Shown in pieces: positions 26,910 to 35,930 of a stretch of 64,000 bases of DNA. The DNA is from Johnsonella sp. Its GTDB lineage: Bacteria; Bacillota; Clostridia; Lachnospirales; Lachnospiraceae. Position 1 is the stretch's first letter, and every line of letters begins with the position of its first letter. Made by a program: the position numbers and the translations under genes. The stretch covers positions 1 to 64,000 of the forward strand of contig JAUMWW010000008.1 of NCBI GenBank assembly GCA_030529445.1, written 5' to 3'. Below the pieces are notes generated by a model. The model saw nothing but the letters and a program-made list of their open reading frames with translations, was not told where the DNA came from and ran no database searches.

Positions 26910-28172
26910 GTGATAAATATTTTAAAGATATATATAAAAGTAATGGAGGCGGGAATTGCCTTTCCGATGGTTCTGGCAATTCTATTCGCATATTACAGGA
27001 CGGAAAATATAAAGAAGAAAAGAATTTTAATGGGAGCCTCGGTTTTACTGGGCATGGCGGCAGCCGTGATTTCGGCGGTACTGCGCTCTATACCGAACTT
27101 GCTTAACAGAACCTCTTTCAGCTTCTGGAGCATGCTTCCGGTCAGTCTTTCTCTGATCGGTATTTTGATCATGATCGTATGGAAGAAAAAAGAGGGTAGA
27201 TGGCAGGGAGCATATGAAAATCTTTTTTGCGCTCTGGTCGGAATTTACAGCGTGGGTTCGTTTTTCTACTATATGCCGGCGGTTTTTCTCCAGCTTGACA
27301 GCTTCGTATATTACGGGGAGAGTGCGGTCAGCACGATGGTGCTTTTTCGTGTGATCGGATACAGCTTGGCAGTTCTTTTAATGATTCTTTCGGCAGTTGC
27401 GGTCTATGCGACGGGAATGAAGCTCGGCGCCGATCAGCTGAAGCTGATCGTGCTCTGCTCCCTTTTGATCAGAGGAATCACGCAGTTTATGGTGATTTTG
27501 CAGAGACTTTATTCGATCAAGCTGATTCCGAGATCTCCCGCCTTATTTGCGGTGATTGCCGGAGTGATCAATAATGCGGGATATTTTGATTTTGCAATCA
27601 TGGCTTTTTTGCTGATTGCGCCTCTGATCCTGTGGAAACAGAATATCAGGATCAACAAAGAGTACAGAAACAGGGCGGAGCTGAGAAAAATCAAATACGG
27701 GATGAAGACAAGCAGGCATCTTGCGCAGTTTTTTATTATTCTGATTATCATCAATATCGTCTCGCTTTCCGCGCTGAAGAGTTATGCGGGCAGGGAGGTG
27801 CCGCTTTCCAAGCCGGAAGAATATCTGGTGGAGGAGGGGCATATTATCGTGCCCTTAAGCGATCTGGAGGACGGGCATCTGCACAGATATGCCTATACTT
27901 CAAGCGACGGCAAGGAAATGCGCTTTATCATTATAAAAAAAGCACAGGGTTCTTACGGTGTGGGTCTGGATGCATGCGAGTTATGCGGTCCTTCCGGTTA
28001 TTTTGAGAGAAACGACGAGGTGGTCTGCAAGCTCTGCGATGTGGTGATGAATAAAGGAACCATAGGGTTTAAGGGCGGCTGCAACCCCATTCCCTTCCCC
28101 TATATCGTACATGATAAGAAAATCAAGATCGATTTAAAGGATCTGGATGATCTTTCCTATGTGTTTAAATAG
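26910..28172 (+). CDS. DUF2318 membrane protein of the FTR1/P19 iron system
   Basis: This 420-residue protein has about eight membrane helices (to residue 300) and a C-terminal extracytoplasmic DUF2318 domain. That domain is rich in cysteine pairs, DACELCGPSGYF and VVCKLCDVVMNKGTIG, followed by KGGCNPIPFP. The Cys pairs probably bind iron or another redox metal. Its counterpart in P19/FTR1 loci is always beside the FtsX permeases, as here. The GTG at 26910 gives a full first helix; the ribosome binding site is weak and an ATG at 26943 is the alternative. Confidence 0.88.
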   Translation: MINILKIYIKVMEAGIAFPMVLAILFAYYRTENIKKKRILMGASVLLGMAAAVISAVLRSIPNLLNRTSFSFWSMLPVSLSLIGILIMIVWKKKEGRWQGAYENLFCALVGIYSVGSFFYYMPAVFLQLDSFVYYGESAVSTMVLFRVIGYSLAVLLMILSAVAVYATGMKLGADQLKLIVLCSLLIRGITQFMVILQRLYSIKLIPRSPALFAVIAGVINNAGYFDFAIMAFLLIAPLILWKQNIRINKEYRNRAELRKIKYGMKTSRHLAQFFIILIIINIVSLSALKSYAGREVPLSKPEEYLVEEGHIIVPLSDLEDGHLHRYAYTSSDGKEMRFIIIKKAQGSYGVGLDACELCGPSGYFERNDEVVCKLCDVVMNKGTIGFKGGCNPIPFPYIVHDKKIKIDLKDLDDLSYVFK

Positions 28173-28185
28173 AGAAGGAGAGATT

Positions 28186-29469
28186 ATGTTTATCAGAATG
28201 ATCTGGGGCGCCATATTCCGGCAAAAAAGCAAGATGCTGATGATCGCTTTTACCGTCGCGCTCGGAGTGAGTCTATCCACTTCCATGCTCAATACCATGC
28301 TCGGAGTGGGGGATAAGGTCAATCAGGAGCTGAAGGCTTACGGTGCAAATATCAATGTCGTCCCTAAGGAAGCTTCCTTGCTGGACGATATTTACGGCAT
28401 CGCGGAGGAGGAAGAGAAAGTCCCCAAATACTTGAATGAAGAAGAGCTCGGAAAGATCAAGACGATATTCTGGGCATTCAATATTGTAGATTTTACCCCG
28501 TATTTCAATACCAAGGTCAGGGTCGGAGAAGAGACGAAGGAGACGAAGATGGTGGGAACCTGGTTTGCCCATCATATGGATCTTCCGACCGGAGAGAGTC
28601 TGGATACGGGAATGATCCGGCTCAAAAGCTGGTGGGAGTTGCAGGGAGAGTGGGTTTTGGATTCGGAGGAAGATATGATCATGCTCGGTTCTCTCTATGC
28701 ACTCAGAAATAATTATGCAGTCGGAGACGAACTGCTTTTGCAGTCCGAGCATTTTACCAAAAAGGTAAGGGTCAAGGGAATCTTTACCTCGGGCAGCGAT
28801 GAGGATCAGTATATCTATGCTCCGCTTAAGCTTGCGCAGCAGTTCGGGGGAAAGGAAAAAGCGGTCAACCGCATCGAGGTGAGCGCTCTTACCACGCCGG
28901 ATAACGATCTGGCGAGGAAGGCGGCACAGAATCCTCTCAGCCTTACGATTAAGGAATGGGAGGTATGGTACTGTACGGCATATGTGAGCGCCATCTGTTA
29001 CCAAATTCAGGAGGTGATAAGCGACTCCGTGGCAAAACCGATCCGCCAGGTTGCGGAATCGGAGGGAGATATTCTCAATAAGACCACACTTTTGATGGTG
29101 CTGATCACGATATTGAGTCTGGTCGGCTCGGCTCTGGGAATATCGAATCTCGTAACGGCAAGCGTTATGGAGAGGAGGATGGAGATCGGGCTGCAAAAAG
29201 CGGTCGGAGCGAGCAATGCCAAGGTGATTTCGACCATGCTGACGGAGATCGTGGTGACCGGCATTATAGGAGGCGTGGCGGGCTATTTTGCAGGGCTTTT
29301 GCTGACGCAGATTATCGGCTACAGGGTATTCGGTTCCGCCATCGTTCCGGCGCCCATGGTAATTCCCATCGTGGTTCTGATGGTGCTGCTGGTTACGGTG
29401 CTGGGCAGCATACCTGCGATAAGATATCTTCTGAATCTGAACCCGACGGAGGTGCTCCATGGAAAATAA
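28186..29469 (+). CDS. FtsX/MacB-type ABC permease (iron locus, first)
   Basis: A 427-residue permease with an N-terminal membrane helix, a large extracytoplasmic MacB core (about 40-265) and three C-terminal helices. The FtsX motif RRMEIGLQKAVGASNAKVI lies near 325. AAGGAGAG precedes the ATG at 28186. It is followed by a second permease and an ATPase, matching the two-permease arrangement of known P19/FTR1 loci. FtsX/MacB systems usually transmit mechanical work or move substrates from the outer face and do not import through a channel. Its exact role in iron handling is not known to me. Confidence 0.87.
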   Translation: MFIRMIWGAIFRQKSKMLMIAFTVALGVSLSTSMLNTMLGVGDKVNQELKAYGANINVVPKEASLLDDIYGIAEEEEKVPKYLNEEELGKIKTIFWAFNIVDFTPYFNTKVRVGEETKETKMVGTWFAHHMDLPTGESLDTGMIRLKSWWELQGEWVLDSEEDMIMLGSLYALRNNYAVGDELLLQSEHFTKKVRVKGIFTSGSDEDQYIYAPLKLAQQFGGKEKAVNRIEVSALTTPDNDLARKAAQNPLSLTIKEWEVWYCTAYVSAICYQIQEVISDSVAKPIRQVAESEGDILNKTTLLMVLITILSLVGSALGISNLVTASVMERRMEIGLQKAVGASNAKVISTMLTEIVVTGIIGGVAGYFAGLLLTQIIGYRVFGSAIVPAPMVIPIVVLMVLLVTVLGSIPAIRYLLNLNPTEVLHGK

Positions 29470-29558
29470 TCTGTTTTTTTGCACTTGCTTTGAAAAAGCA
29501 TGCATGAAAGAGATCTGCGCCGCCGCGGCTTTTTGTCTGCAGGGAGGTTGGTAAGAAA

Positions 29559-30692
29559 ATGAAAAGAAGATCTATGTTTTGGCGGATGGTAAGCGCCTCG
29601 CTGGCGAGGCGGCGTTCCCGTATGTTTACCGCACTTTTGGCGATTGCGATGGGGGCGACGATTCTTTCGGGGCTGATTACCATTTATTATGATATTCCGA
29701 GACAGCTCGGCAAGGAATTTCGTTCTTACGGAGCGAATATGATCATCATACCGGCGGATTCGGAGACAAAAATCTCGCAGGAGCAGCTCGATCAGGCGCT
29801 CGGCGTGATTCCTCCGGAGAAAATCGTCGGAACCGCACCCTATATTTACCGAAATGCAAAGATTAATGAACAGCCCTATATCATTGCGGGCACGGATCTC
29901 GAGGGGGCAAAGAAAAACAGCCCTTATTGGCTGATACACGGGGAATGGCCCTCTCAGGCAAAGCAGGTCCTCCTCGGCAGTGAGATCGCAAAGGCGATAG
30001 ATCTGGGAAAAGGAGATAAGATCACCGTCAATACGCCGAAAGAGGACGGAAGCACTACCGCCACCGATTTTATGATCGCGGGTACGGTAACGACCGGAGG
30101 CAAGGAGGAGGAGCTGATCTTCATGAGCCTTGAGGATATCAGATCCATCATCGGCAATGAGGATCTTGATGTGGTGGAATGCAGCATTGAAGCGGGGCAG
30201 GATGAGCTTAAGCTGCTTGCGGAGCAGATTGCGGCAAAAGATCCCCATATCATTCCCCAGATGGTCAAGAGGGTGACGGCTTCTCAGGATGTGGTTTTGG
30301 GAAAGCTGCAGTCGCTGGTATGGATTGTGACGCTCATCGTGCTCTGCATCATGATGATCTGTGTATCGACGACGATGATGGCGGTGGTTACGGAGAGGCG
30401 CAAGGAAATCGGATTGAAAAAAGCGCTCGGAGCCTCCAATAAAGGCGTAGTTATGGATTTTTTGGGAGAGGGCATCGTGCTCGGAATAGCGGGAGGACTT
30501 CTCGGTTCGGGATTCGGATATTTATTTGCACTTGAGGTCAGCATCAGCGTATTTGCGAGGAAGGTGAGTTTCTTATGGCCGCTGCTTCCGCTTACGATCA
30601 TTGTTTCGGCGCTGATCACGGTGATTGCCTGTCTGATACCGGTAAGTAAGGCGGTAGACGTAGAACCGGCATTGGTTCTCAGAGGAGAATAG
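29559..30692 (+). CDS. FtsX/MacB-type ABC permease (iron locus, second)
   Basis: A 377-residue paralogue of the preceding permease. It has one N-terminal helix (about 20-40), an outer domain (45-240, starting GANMIIIPADSE) and three C-terminal helices, with the motif RRKEIGLKKALGASNKGVV near 280. GGGAGG precedes the ATG. An 89-bp gap separates it from the first permease gene and holds only the ribosome binding site. The ATPase gene follows by 11 bp, so these three proteins probably form one heteromeric transporter. Confidence 0.87.
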   Translation: MKRRSMFWRMVSASLARRRSRMFTALLAIAMGATILSGLITIYYDIPRQLGKEFRSYGANMIIIPADSETKISQEQLDQALGVIPPEKIVGTAPYIYRNAKINEQPYIIAGTDLEGAKKNSPYWLIHGEWPSQAKQVLLGSEIAKAIDLGKGDKITVNTPKEDGSTTATDFMIAGTVTTGGKEEELIFMSLEDIRSIIGNEDLDVVECSIEAGQDELKLLAEQIAAKDPHIIPQMVKRVTASQDVVLGKLQSLVWIVTLIVLCIMMICVSTTMMAVVTERRKEIGLKKALGASNKGVVMDFLGEGIVLGIAGGLLGSGFGYLFALEVSISVFARKVSFLWPLLPLTIIVSALITVIACLIPVSKAVDVEPALVLRGE

Positions 30693-30703
30693 AGGAGAGA
30701 GTT

Positions 30704-31417
30704 ATGGATATATTGAAATTAAAGGATGTATCAAAAATATACGGAGATCTGAAAGCGCTCGATAAGGTCAACCTCAGCGTGGAGAAGGGCGAATGGCTTG
30801 CCATCATGGGACCCTCGGGAAGCGGGAAGACAACGATGATGAATATTATAGGATGCATGGATAAGCCCTCTCTGGGAGAGGTTATCCTGGAGGGCACCGA
30901 TATATCAAGGCTCTCTCCGAAGGATTTGACCGTAATCAGGAGAGATAAGATCGGTCTGGTATTCCAGCAGTTCCATCTGGTAAACTATCTGACCGCTTTG
31001 GAAAACATTATGATGGCGCAGTATTACCATTCCATGCCGGATGAGGAAGAGGCGATGGAGGCTTTGGAGGCGGTCGGGCTTAAGGACAGGGCAAAGCATC
31101 TGCCGAGTCAGCTTTCCGGAGGAGAGCAGCAGAGAGTATGCATTGCAAGAGCATTGATTAATCATCCTGCGCTTTTGCTGGCGGACGAACCCACCGGAAA
31201 TCTGGATGAAAAAAATGAATACCTCGTGATGGATATTTTTGAGAAGCTCCATAATGCGGGGAGTACGATTATCGTGGTCACCCACGACCCCGAGGTAGGA
31301 GACGAGGCGGAAAGAATGGTGACGCTGGAGCACGGAAGAATTGCCAGAGAGGAAAAAAAGAAGCGCAGACGCCCTGCCGTGCCGAGCTCTTCGGATAAGC
31401 TCGGGGACTTTGTATAG
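30704..31417 (+). CDS. ABC transporter ATPase, MacB/LolD type (second copy)
   Basis: This 237-residue ATPase has Walker A GPSGSGKTT near 37-45, Q-loop LVFQQFHLV, signature LSGGEQQRV near 143, Walker B LLLADEPTGNLD and switch VTHDPE. It is the typical partner of FtsX permeases, two of which precede it directly. A basic tail (about 220-232, KKKRRRP) follows the core. The group DUF2318-permease-permease-ATPase reproduces the order in other FTR1/P19 loci. AGGAGAG precedes the ATG. Confidence 0.92.
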   Translation: MDILKLKDVSKIYGDLKALDKVNLSVEKGEWLAIMGPSGSGKTTMMNIIGCMDKPSLGEVILEGTDISRLSPKDLTVIRRDKIGLVFQQFHLVNYLTALENIMMAQYYHSMPDEEEAMEALEAVGLKDRAKHLPSQLSGGEQQRVCIARALINHPALLLADEPTGNLDEKNEYLVMDIFEKLHNAGSTIIVVTHDPEVGDEAERMVTLEHGRIAREEKKKRRRPAVPSSSDKLGDFV

Positions 31418-31497
31418 GCATTGCATTTTGCGGGAAAAAGAGTAGTAAGAGGAAAATGCAACGGAAAAAGGATGAAGGAAAGGATGAGTGAAAATCG

Positions 31498-31920
31498 ATG
31501 AAAAAAGCGGGACTGATCATCGTATGCGCTCTGCTCGCATTGCAGATGGGTGCATGTGCAGGAGAGAAAAAGGCGGAAGTCAGCTATAAAGACGGGGTAT
31601 ACAGCGGCGAGAGCAGCAAAGATGAGTTCGGAGGAAAAATAACTGTGGAGATTAGCGTAAAGGACGGAAAAATCACAGAGGCAAGCATGAAGGACCTGGA
31701 TAAGAACGGCGTCGAAAAGGGCGAGGAATACGGCAAAGACATCGGGCAGGAGGGCTTATACAAAAAAGCGCAGCAGGCGGTCGAGGGGGCAAAGCAGTAC
31801 CCGGTCCTCCTGGTCGAAAGCGGCAGCATAGAGAATATGGACGCAGTCAGCGGCGCAACCGTATCTTTCAAGGTCTTTAAAGAAGCGGTTGAAAATGCGC
31901 TTTCAGGCGCGGTACAATAA
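31498..31920 (+). CDS. FMN-binding lipoprotein
   Basis: This 140-residue lipoprotein has a lipobox MGAC near residue 20 and one FMN_bind domain (about 30-138). The flavinylation motif DAVSGATVSF near 122 matches the pattern where ApbE links FMN to the final Thr or Ser; here the residue is Ser. Such proteins move electrons outside the membrane. Its place between the iron ABC genes suggests a role in reducing ferric iron or a metal-bound cofactor at the surface (inference). No ApbE or quinone-linked flavin reductase gene is in the window, so the electron source is not visible. Confidence 0.88.
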   Translation: MKKAGLIIVCALLALQMGACAGEKKAEVSYKDGVYSGESSKDEFGGKITVEISVKDGKITEASMKDLDKNGVEKGEEYGKDIGQEGLYKKAQQAVEGAKQYPVLLVESGSIENMDAVSGATVSFKVFKEAVENALSGAVQ

Positions 31921-31931
31921 AGGGGAGCAAA

Positions 31932-33137
31932 TTGCGAGGTTTAACTACGGCGGGTCTTGCGGCGAGAAATATCAGGAATAAGAGCGCAAGATCCTTTGGA
32001 ATGATGATGCTTACCGCAATGCTTTGCTTCGTGCTCTTTACGGGAAGTTTTTTGATACTGAGCCTGAAAAAAGGAATCTACTCTCTTTCCGACCGCCTCG
32101 GTGCGGATATTATCGTAGTTCCGGAGGGCTATGACAGCAAGATCACGGGAGCCATATTGAGGGGGGAGCCGAACAGCTTTTTCTTCAGCCGTGAGGTCGA
32201 GAAAAGAGTAGCCGGGATAAAAGGGGTGGAGCAGGTTTCCTCCCAGCTTTTTCTGGCGTCTTTATCCGCAAGCTGCTGTTCCTATCCTTTGCAAATCATC
32301 GGAGTGGATACGGATACCGATTTTGTCGTAAGCCCCTGGCTGAGCCGGCAGATTGCGCTTCCGCTCGTCGAGGGCGAGGTTATCGTAGGGCATAATGTAG
32401 AGGGAGATTATCATTCCCATATAAAATTTTTCAACAGGGATTTCATGATCAAGGGAAGGCTCGTGAAAACCGGTATGGGATTTGATAATTCCGTTTTTAT
32501 GAGCATGGAGGAGACGAGAAAGCTTGCGGTGGAATTTGAGAAGCTTCTGGAGCATCCCGCCGCGGGACAGGAGGATCTGATTTCTTCGGTCATGGTCAGG
32601 ATTGCTCCGGGAGAGTCCTCCGAGGAAGTGAAGAAAAGGATAGATGAGGAATTCGGAAAGGAGGCGGTATATCCTCTGATTTCGAAGCAGATGCTTTCGG
32701 AGGTTTCCGGCAATTTTAAGAACCTCCTCCTCTATGTATATGCGCTGATCGCTCTGCTCTGGGTTTTGGCGCTCTTTATTCTTGCCGTAATCTATGCGGT
32801 ATCCTTAAGAGAACGAAAGAGGGAGTTTGCAACTCTGCGTATTTTGGGAGCGACAAAGAAGAAGCTGATTGCGATCGTGAGTGCGGAGGTATTGATGATC
32901 AATGCAGCGGGAGCGACTGCAGGAACGGTGCTCGGAGCGGCGGTTTCCCTGCTTTTTGCGCCGGCGATGGCGGAGAGCCTGAAAATGCCTTTTCTCGAGC
33001 CGGGTATCAAAGAGCTTTTGGGAATCTTCCTTATTACCCTGGTTTTGGGCATTCTTCTCGGACCGCTTTCTTCTCTGGCGGCATTGCTGAAGATGAATAA
33101 GCAGGAACCGGCGCTGCTTTTGAGGGAAAACGATTAG
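31932..33137 (+). CDS. FtsX/MacB-type ABC permease (iron locus, third)
   Basis: A 401-residue permease with an N-terminal helix (about 20-42), a MacB-like outer domain and three C-terminal helices. The motif RKREFATLRILGATKKKLI lies near 295. It begins with TTG after AGGGGAG, 11 bp beyond the FMN lipoprotein gene. It differs from the two permeases upstream and has no ATPase next to it. The unpaired ATPase at 23926 together with DUF4418 is the likely partner, so the operon may contain two nested transporters (inference). Confidence 0.86.
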   Translation: MRGLTTAGLAARNIRNKSARSFGMMMLTAMLCFVLFTGSFLILSLKKGIYSLSDRLGADIIVVPEGYDSKITGAILRGEPNSFFFSREVEKRVAGIKGVEQVSSQLFLASLSASCCSYPLQIIGVDTDTDFVVSPWLSRQIALPLVEGEVIVGHNVEGDYHSHIKFFNRDFMIKGRLVKTGMGFDNSVFMSMEETRKLAVEFEKLLEHPAAGQEDLISSVMVRIAPGESSEEVKKRIDEEFGKEAVYPLISKQMLSEVSGNFKNLLLYVYALIALLWVLALFILAVIYAVSLRERKREFATLRILGATKKKLIAIVSAEVLMINAAGATAGTVLGAAVSLLFAPAMAESLKMPFLEPGIKELLGIFLITLVLGILLGPLSSLAALLKMNKQEPALLLREND

Positions 33138-33247
33138 CACCGGGCTAAGAATCAACAGAAAAGCTTGAGCATTAAATGAAGCACTTTATCAATGCGTTCA
33201 ATCAACAGATTTTCCCGGCGATGCTTTAGCGTGAAAGGGATTTTTTG

Positions 33248-33292
33248 GAATATTATTTCTGTAGCAGGCTACAGAAATAATATTCATTTTTT
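33248..33292 (+). terminator. 18-bp perfect hairpin with T-run after the iron operon
   Basis: GAATATTATTTCTGTAGC and its exact complement are separated by only AG and followed by ATTTTTTT. The stem is long and AU-rich. It is the best terminator for the iron operon. The 421-bp gap around it otherwise holds only the promoter at 33444. Confidence 0.7.
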
Positions 33293-33443
33293 TATATGCC
33301 GGATTTGTTAAGTTCAGCAATATAATCCAATCCAAAGACCTCTGTCTCATGTAATACTCTTTGGAATTTAGTGCCTAATATACGCAAGGAATATTCAATA
33401 TAGGGAGGAAGTTTTTTGACGATTTTTTTTTAACGAAATTTTC

Positions 33444-33472
33444 TTGCAATCTATTCCCTGATCGATTATAAT
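33444..33472 (+). promoter_or_regulatory. SigA-type promoter for the rhodanese/TVP38 cluster
   Basis: TTGCAA at 33444-33449 and TATAAT at 33467-33472 are spaced by 17 bp, 86 bp upstream of the rhodanese lipoprotein start. Confidence 0.75.
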
Positions 33473-33557
33473 ACATGGGCATGAAACTTTCTGTATATAA
33501 AAAAAGCTTTATGTAACTATATAAAGAAATAAAGAGATAAAAACGGAGGATTGTAGA

Positions 33558-34715
33558 ATGGAAAAAAGATGGATGCTCTGGGTAGGAGGCATGTTCTTGG
33601 CGACGGCACTTCTTTTTGGCTGTTCGGAGCAAAAGCCGCAGGAGAGTACGGCGGTTTCGGAAAGCGAGACAAAGGAAAGCGGCATGGAGGAAACGACAGC
33701 AAAAGCGGAGGAAAAAGAAAGTTCCGAGGAGCAGTCCGGCGAGAAAATGAGCGAGGAGAAAAAGCAAGCTCTTCCCTCTGTCGAGAAAACCAAGGTCTAT
33801 GTGAGCCCGGAATGGGTACAGAGCGTGATCGAGAATCAGCAGCCGGAATCGAAGGATTATGTGATTTTGGAATGCTCATGGGGAGAGGAAGCGGATGCCG
33901 CAGCCTATCTGGAAGGGCATATCAAGGGAGCGGTCCATATGAATACGGATTATGTGGAAGAAGAGGTTGACTGGAATATCAGAAAGCCGGAGGAAATCGG
34001 AGAACTGCTTAAAAAATACGGGATTACCAAGGATACGGTAGTGATCTGCTACGGCGCGGACGGAGTCAATTCGGCAGACGACAGAGTGACGTTCATGCTG
34101 CTTTGGGCAGGTGTAGAAAACGTAAAATGCCTTGACGGAGGTCTGGAGTCATGGGTAAAGGCGGGGCTTGAACTGGAGAAGGGAAGCAATCAGCCCGTTT
34201 CGACGGATAAGGAGTTCGGAGCAAAGATTCCCGTACATCCCGAGTACATCATGCGCATAGACGAGGTAAAGGAAAAGCTGGGCAAGGATGATAATTTCAA
34301 GCTGGTCAGCATTCGAAGCAGAGATGAGTTCCTCGGAAAGACCAGCGGCTACGGATATATCGACCGTGCGGGAGAGCCCAAGGGCGCGATCTGGGGCAGA
34401 GATACGGATGACGGCTCCTATACGAATCCGGACGGAACGACCGTAGATCTGGCAAAGCTTGAGGAGTATCTTGCAGAATCCGGAGCAGGTATGGATAATG
34501 AACTCGCATTCTACTGCGGCACGGGCTGGAGAGCGGCAATTCCCTTCCTGATCGCATATGAGAACGGTTATAAGACAAAGATGTATGATGCGGGCTGGTT
34601 TGTATGGCAGAAGGATCCCGAAAACGAGGTGCAGATAGGAGATCCGCAAAGCGCAGATGTGGAGTATACGAAAGTAAAGGTGCTTTCCACCGATAAGGCG
34701 CCGAAAAAACAATAA
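33558..34715 (+). CDS. Two-domain rhodanese lipoprotein (sulfurtransferase)
   Basis: A 385-residue exported lipoprotein with lipobox LFGC near residue 22 and a Glu/Lys/Ser-rich linker to about 75. Two rhodanese domains follow. The first (about 80-215) carries a Cys in VICYGADG. The second (about 225-365) carries the classical active-site loop FYCGTGWRAA and the FVWQKDP ending. Rhodaneses transfer sulfane sulfur, or selenium in some settings. The layout resembles YnjE of E. coli, which lies next to TVP38-type genes as here. AACGGAGG precedes the ATG. It heads the cluster that ends with another rhodanese lipoprotein. Confidence 0.9.
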   Translation: MEKRWMLWVGGMFLATALLFGCSEQKPQESTAVSESETKESGMEETTAKAEEKESSEEQSGEKMSEEKKQALPSVEKTKVYVSPEWVQSVIENQQPESKDYVILECSWGEEADAAAYLEGHIKGAVHMNTDYVEEEVDWNIRKPEEIGELLKKYGITKDTVVICYGADGVNSADDRVTFMLLWAGVENVKCLDGGLESWVKAGLELEKGSNQPVSTDKEFGAKIPVHPEYIMRIDEVKEKLGKDDNFKLVSIRSRDEFLGKTSGYGYIDRAGEPKGAIWGRDTDDGSYTNPDGTTVDLAKLEEYLAESGAGMDNELAFYCGTGWRAAIPFLIAYENGYKTKMYDAGWFVWQKDPENEVQIGDPQSADVEYTKVKVLSTDKAPKKQ

Positions 34716-34728
34716 GAAAAGAAAGTGA

Positions 34729-34773
34729 TGCCGAGACAAAATCGATGAAGGAAGCTGCGGTTTTGTTTCGGCA
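34729..34773 (+). other. 16-bp hairpin between rhodanese and TVP38 genes
   Basis: The arms start TGCCGA and end TCGGCA, pairing over 16 positions with two wobble pairs. No T-run follows, so a processing or attenuation role is more likely than termination. Confidence 0.4.
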
Positions 34774-34796
34774 TAACGCGGTCGGGAGAATAGAAA

Positions 34797-35930
34797 TTGA
34801 AGAAACTATGCATCATGCTCCTTTCCTTTTTGGAGCTCTTATTGATCGCAGGCGGATATGCGGTATATTATTTTACGAGAAAGAAAATGGGGATGGCAAG
34901 ATATGTGATCTATATCAACAAAAAGCTCAGAGCCTCCTTTGATATCGAGGGATTTAAGCTTCTTCTCCTGATTTTTCTTTTGCTGCTTTCTCTGCTTGCC
35001 TTGGCGCTGCTTTTGCGGAGTAAAAACAAAGGTCGGATTTTTGCAAGCCTGCATGGCGGCATTCATCTGCTTTTTGTTTTGTATTATTTGTTTTTCTGCT
35101 TTGCAAACTCCGTCGAAAAGCTCAGACCGTATTATTTTATGTATGCGCTTTATAGCGCCGCGCTTTTGGCGATGAGCGTCAATACTTTTCTGATTTGCAG
35201 CCTTCGGGGGGGAGAAATCGCGATGAAGAAAGGAACATACCGGCTGCTTCTCTTTATCGGAATCGTGATCGTCATCAGCCTGCTCAATGCCCGCTTCGGC
35301 TGGTCGAAGCATTTTTCCGATATTCGAAATCTGGATTTTTTAAAAGAGCGGGTAAGAGAAAACCTGTTTTATGCGGCACTGCTCTATATCGTGATTACCG
35401 TGGCTGCTTCCGTGCTTTTAGCGGTTCCGGGCATCAGCTTTGCGATCGTTGCGGGGGTGCTTTTCGGACCATGGATGGGGACTTTGCTCTGTGCCGCGGC
35501 GGCGACGCTCGGTGCGCTGCTTTCCTTCATTGCGGGGAGATTTTTCTTAAAAGACAGCATAAAACCGATAGCGCAGAAAAATTCCTATCTGAAAAAATGG
35601 CTGTTTTCGGAAACACAGAATAATGATTTATTTATTCTGATGATCACAAGGCTGATTCCGATCTTTCCGTACAATCTTCAAAATTTTGCATACGGGACGA
35701 CGGATATGAAAATGAGCAAATATGCTCTCGGAACCTTTGTCTTTATCATTCCCGGGACTGCGATGTATACGATAGGAGCTGCGGGATTTGCGGACAGAGG
35801 CAGGAGAGCGGCATATATAGGGATTGCCCTGCTGATAGCGCTTGTATTGACTCTGATAGTGTATTTTTTGAAGAAAAAATATTTGGGTAAGGGGGAAGAA
35901 ATTGGAGCGGAATCATCCGAAAGAGGCTAA
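34797..35930 (+). CDS. TVP38/TMEM64 family membrane protein with extra N-terminal domain
   Basis: This 377-residue membrane protein has a C-terminal TVP38/DedA-like part (about 143-370). The family motif region reads FGPWMGTLLCAAAATLGA, followed by the RLIPIFPYNLQNFAYG re-entrant segment. The first 142 residues hold four extra helices not usual in the family. An internal ATG at 35223 (residue 143) has GGGGGGAG at 9-bp spacing and would give a 235-residue normal-size TVP38 protein, so both forms may be made. The TTG at 34797 has GGGAGA upstream. The function of TVP38 proteins is uncertain; related DedA proteins flip lipids. Confidence 0.82.
   Translation: MKKLCIMLLSFLELLLIAGGYAVYYFTRKKMGMARYVIYINKKLRASFDIEGFKLLLLIFLLLLSLLALALLLRSKNKGRIFASLHGGIHLLFVLYYLFFCFANSVEKLRPYYFMYALYSAALLAMSVNTFLICSLRGGEIAMKKGTYRLLLFIGIVIVISLLNARFGWSKHFSDIRNLDFLKERVRENLFYAALLYIVITVAASVLLAVPGISFAIVAGVLFGPWMGTLLCAAAATLGALLSFIAGRFFLKDSIKPIAQKNSYLKKWLFSETQNNDLFILMITRLIPIFPYNLQNFAYGTTDMKMSKYALGTFVFIIPGTAMYTIGAAGFADRGRRAAYIGIALLIALVLTLIVYFLKKKYLGKGEEIGAESSERG

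Noticed and set aside
28273-29505. Long open frame on the minus strand opposite the first FtsX gene (410 codons)
   Set aside because: It is the mirror of a conserved permease gene, has no ribosome binding site and a composition rich in His and Arg; similar mirrors occur at 29319-30248, 59737-60672 and 7544-8560.
33248-33292. Mobile miniature repeat
   Set aside because: Only one copy is seen in the window and it has no target-site duplication that I can recognise.
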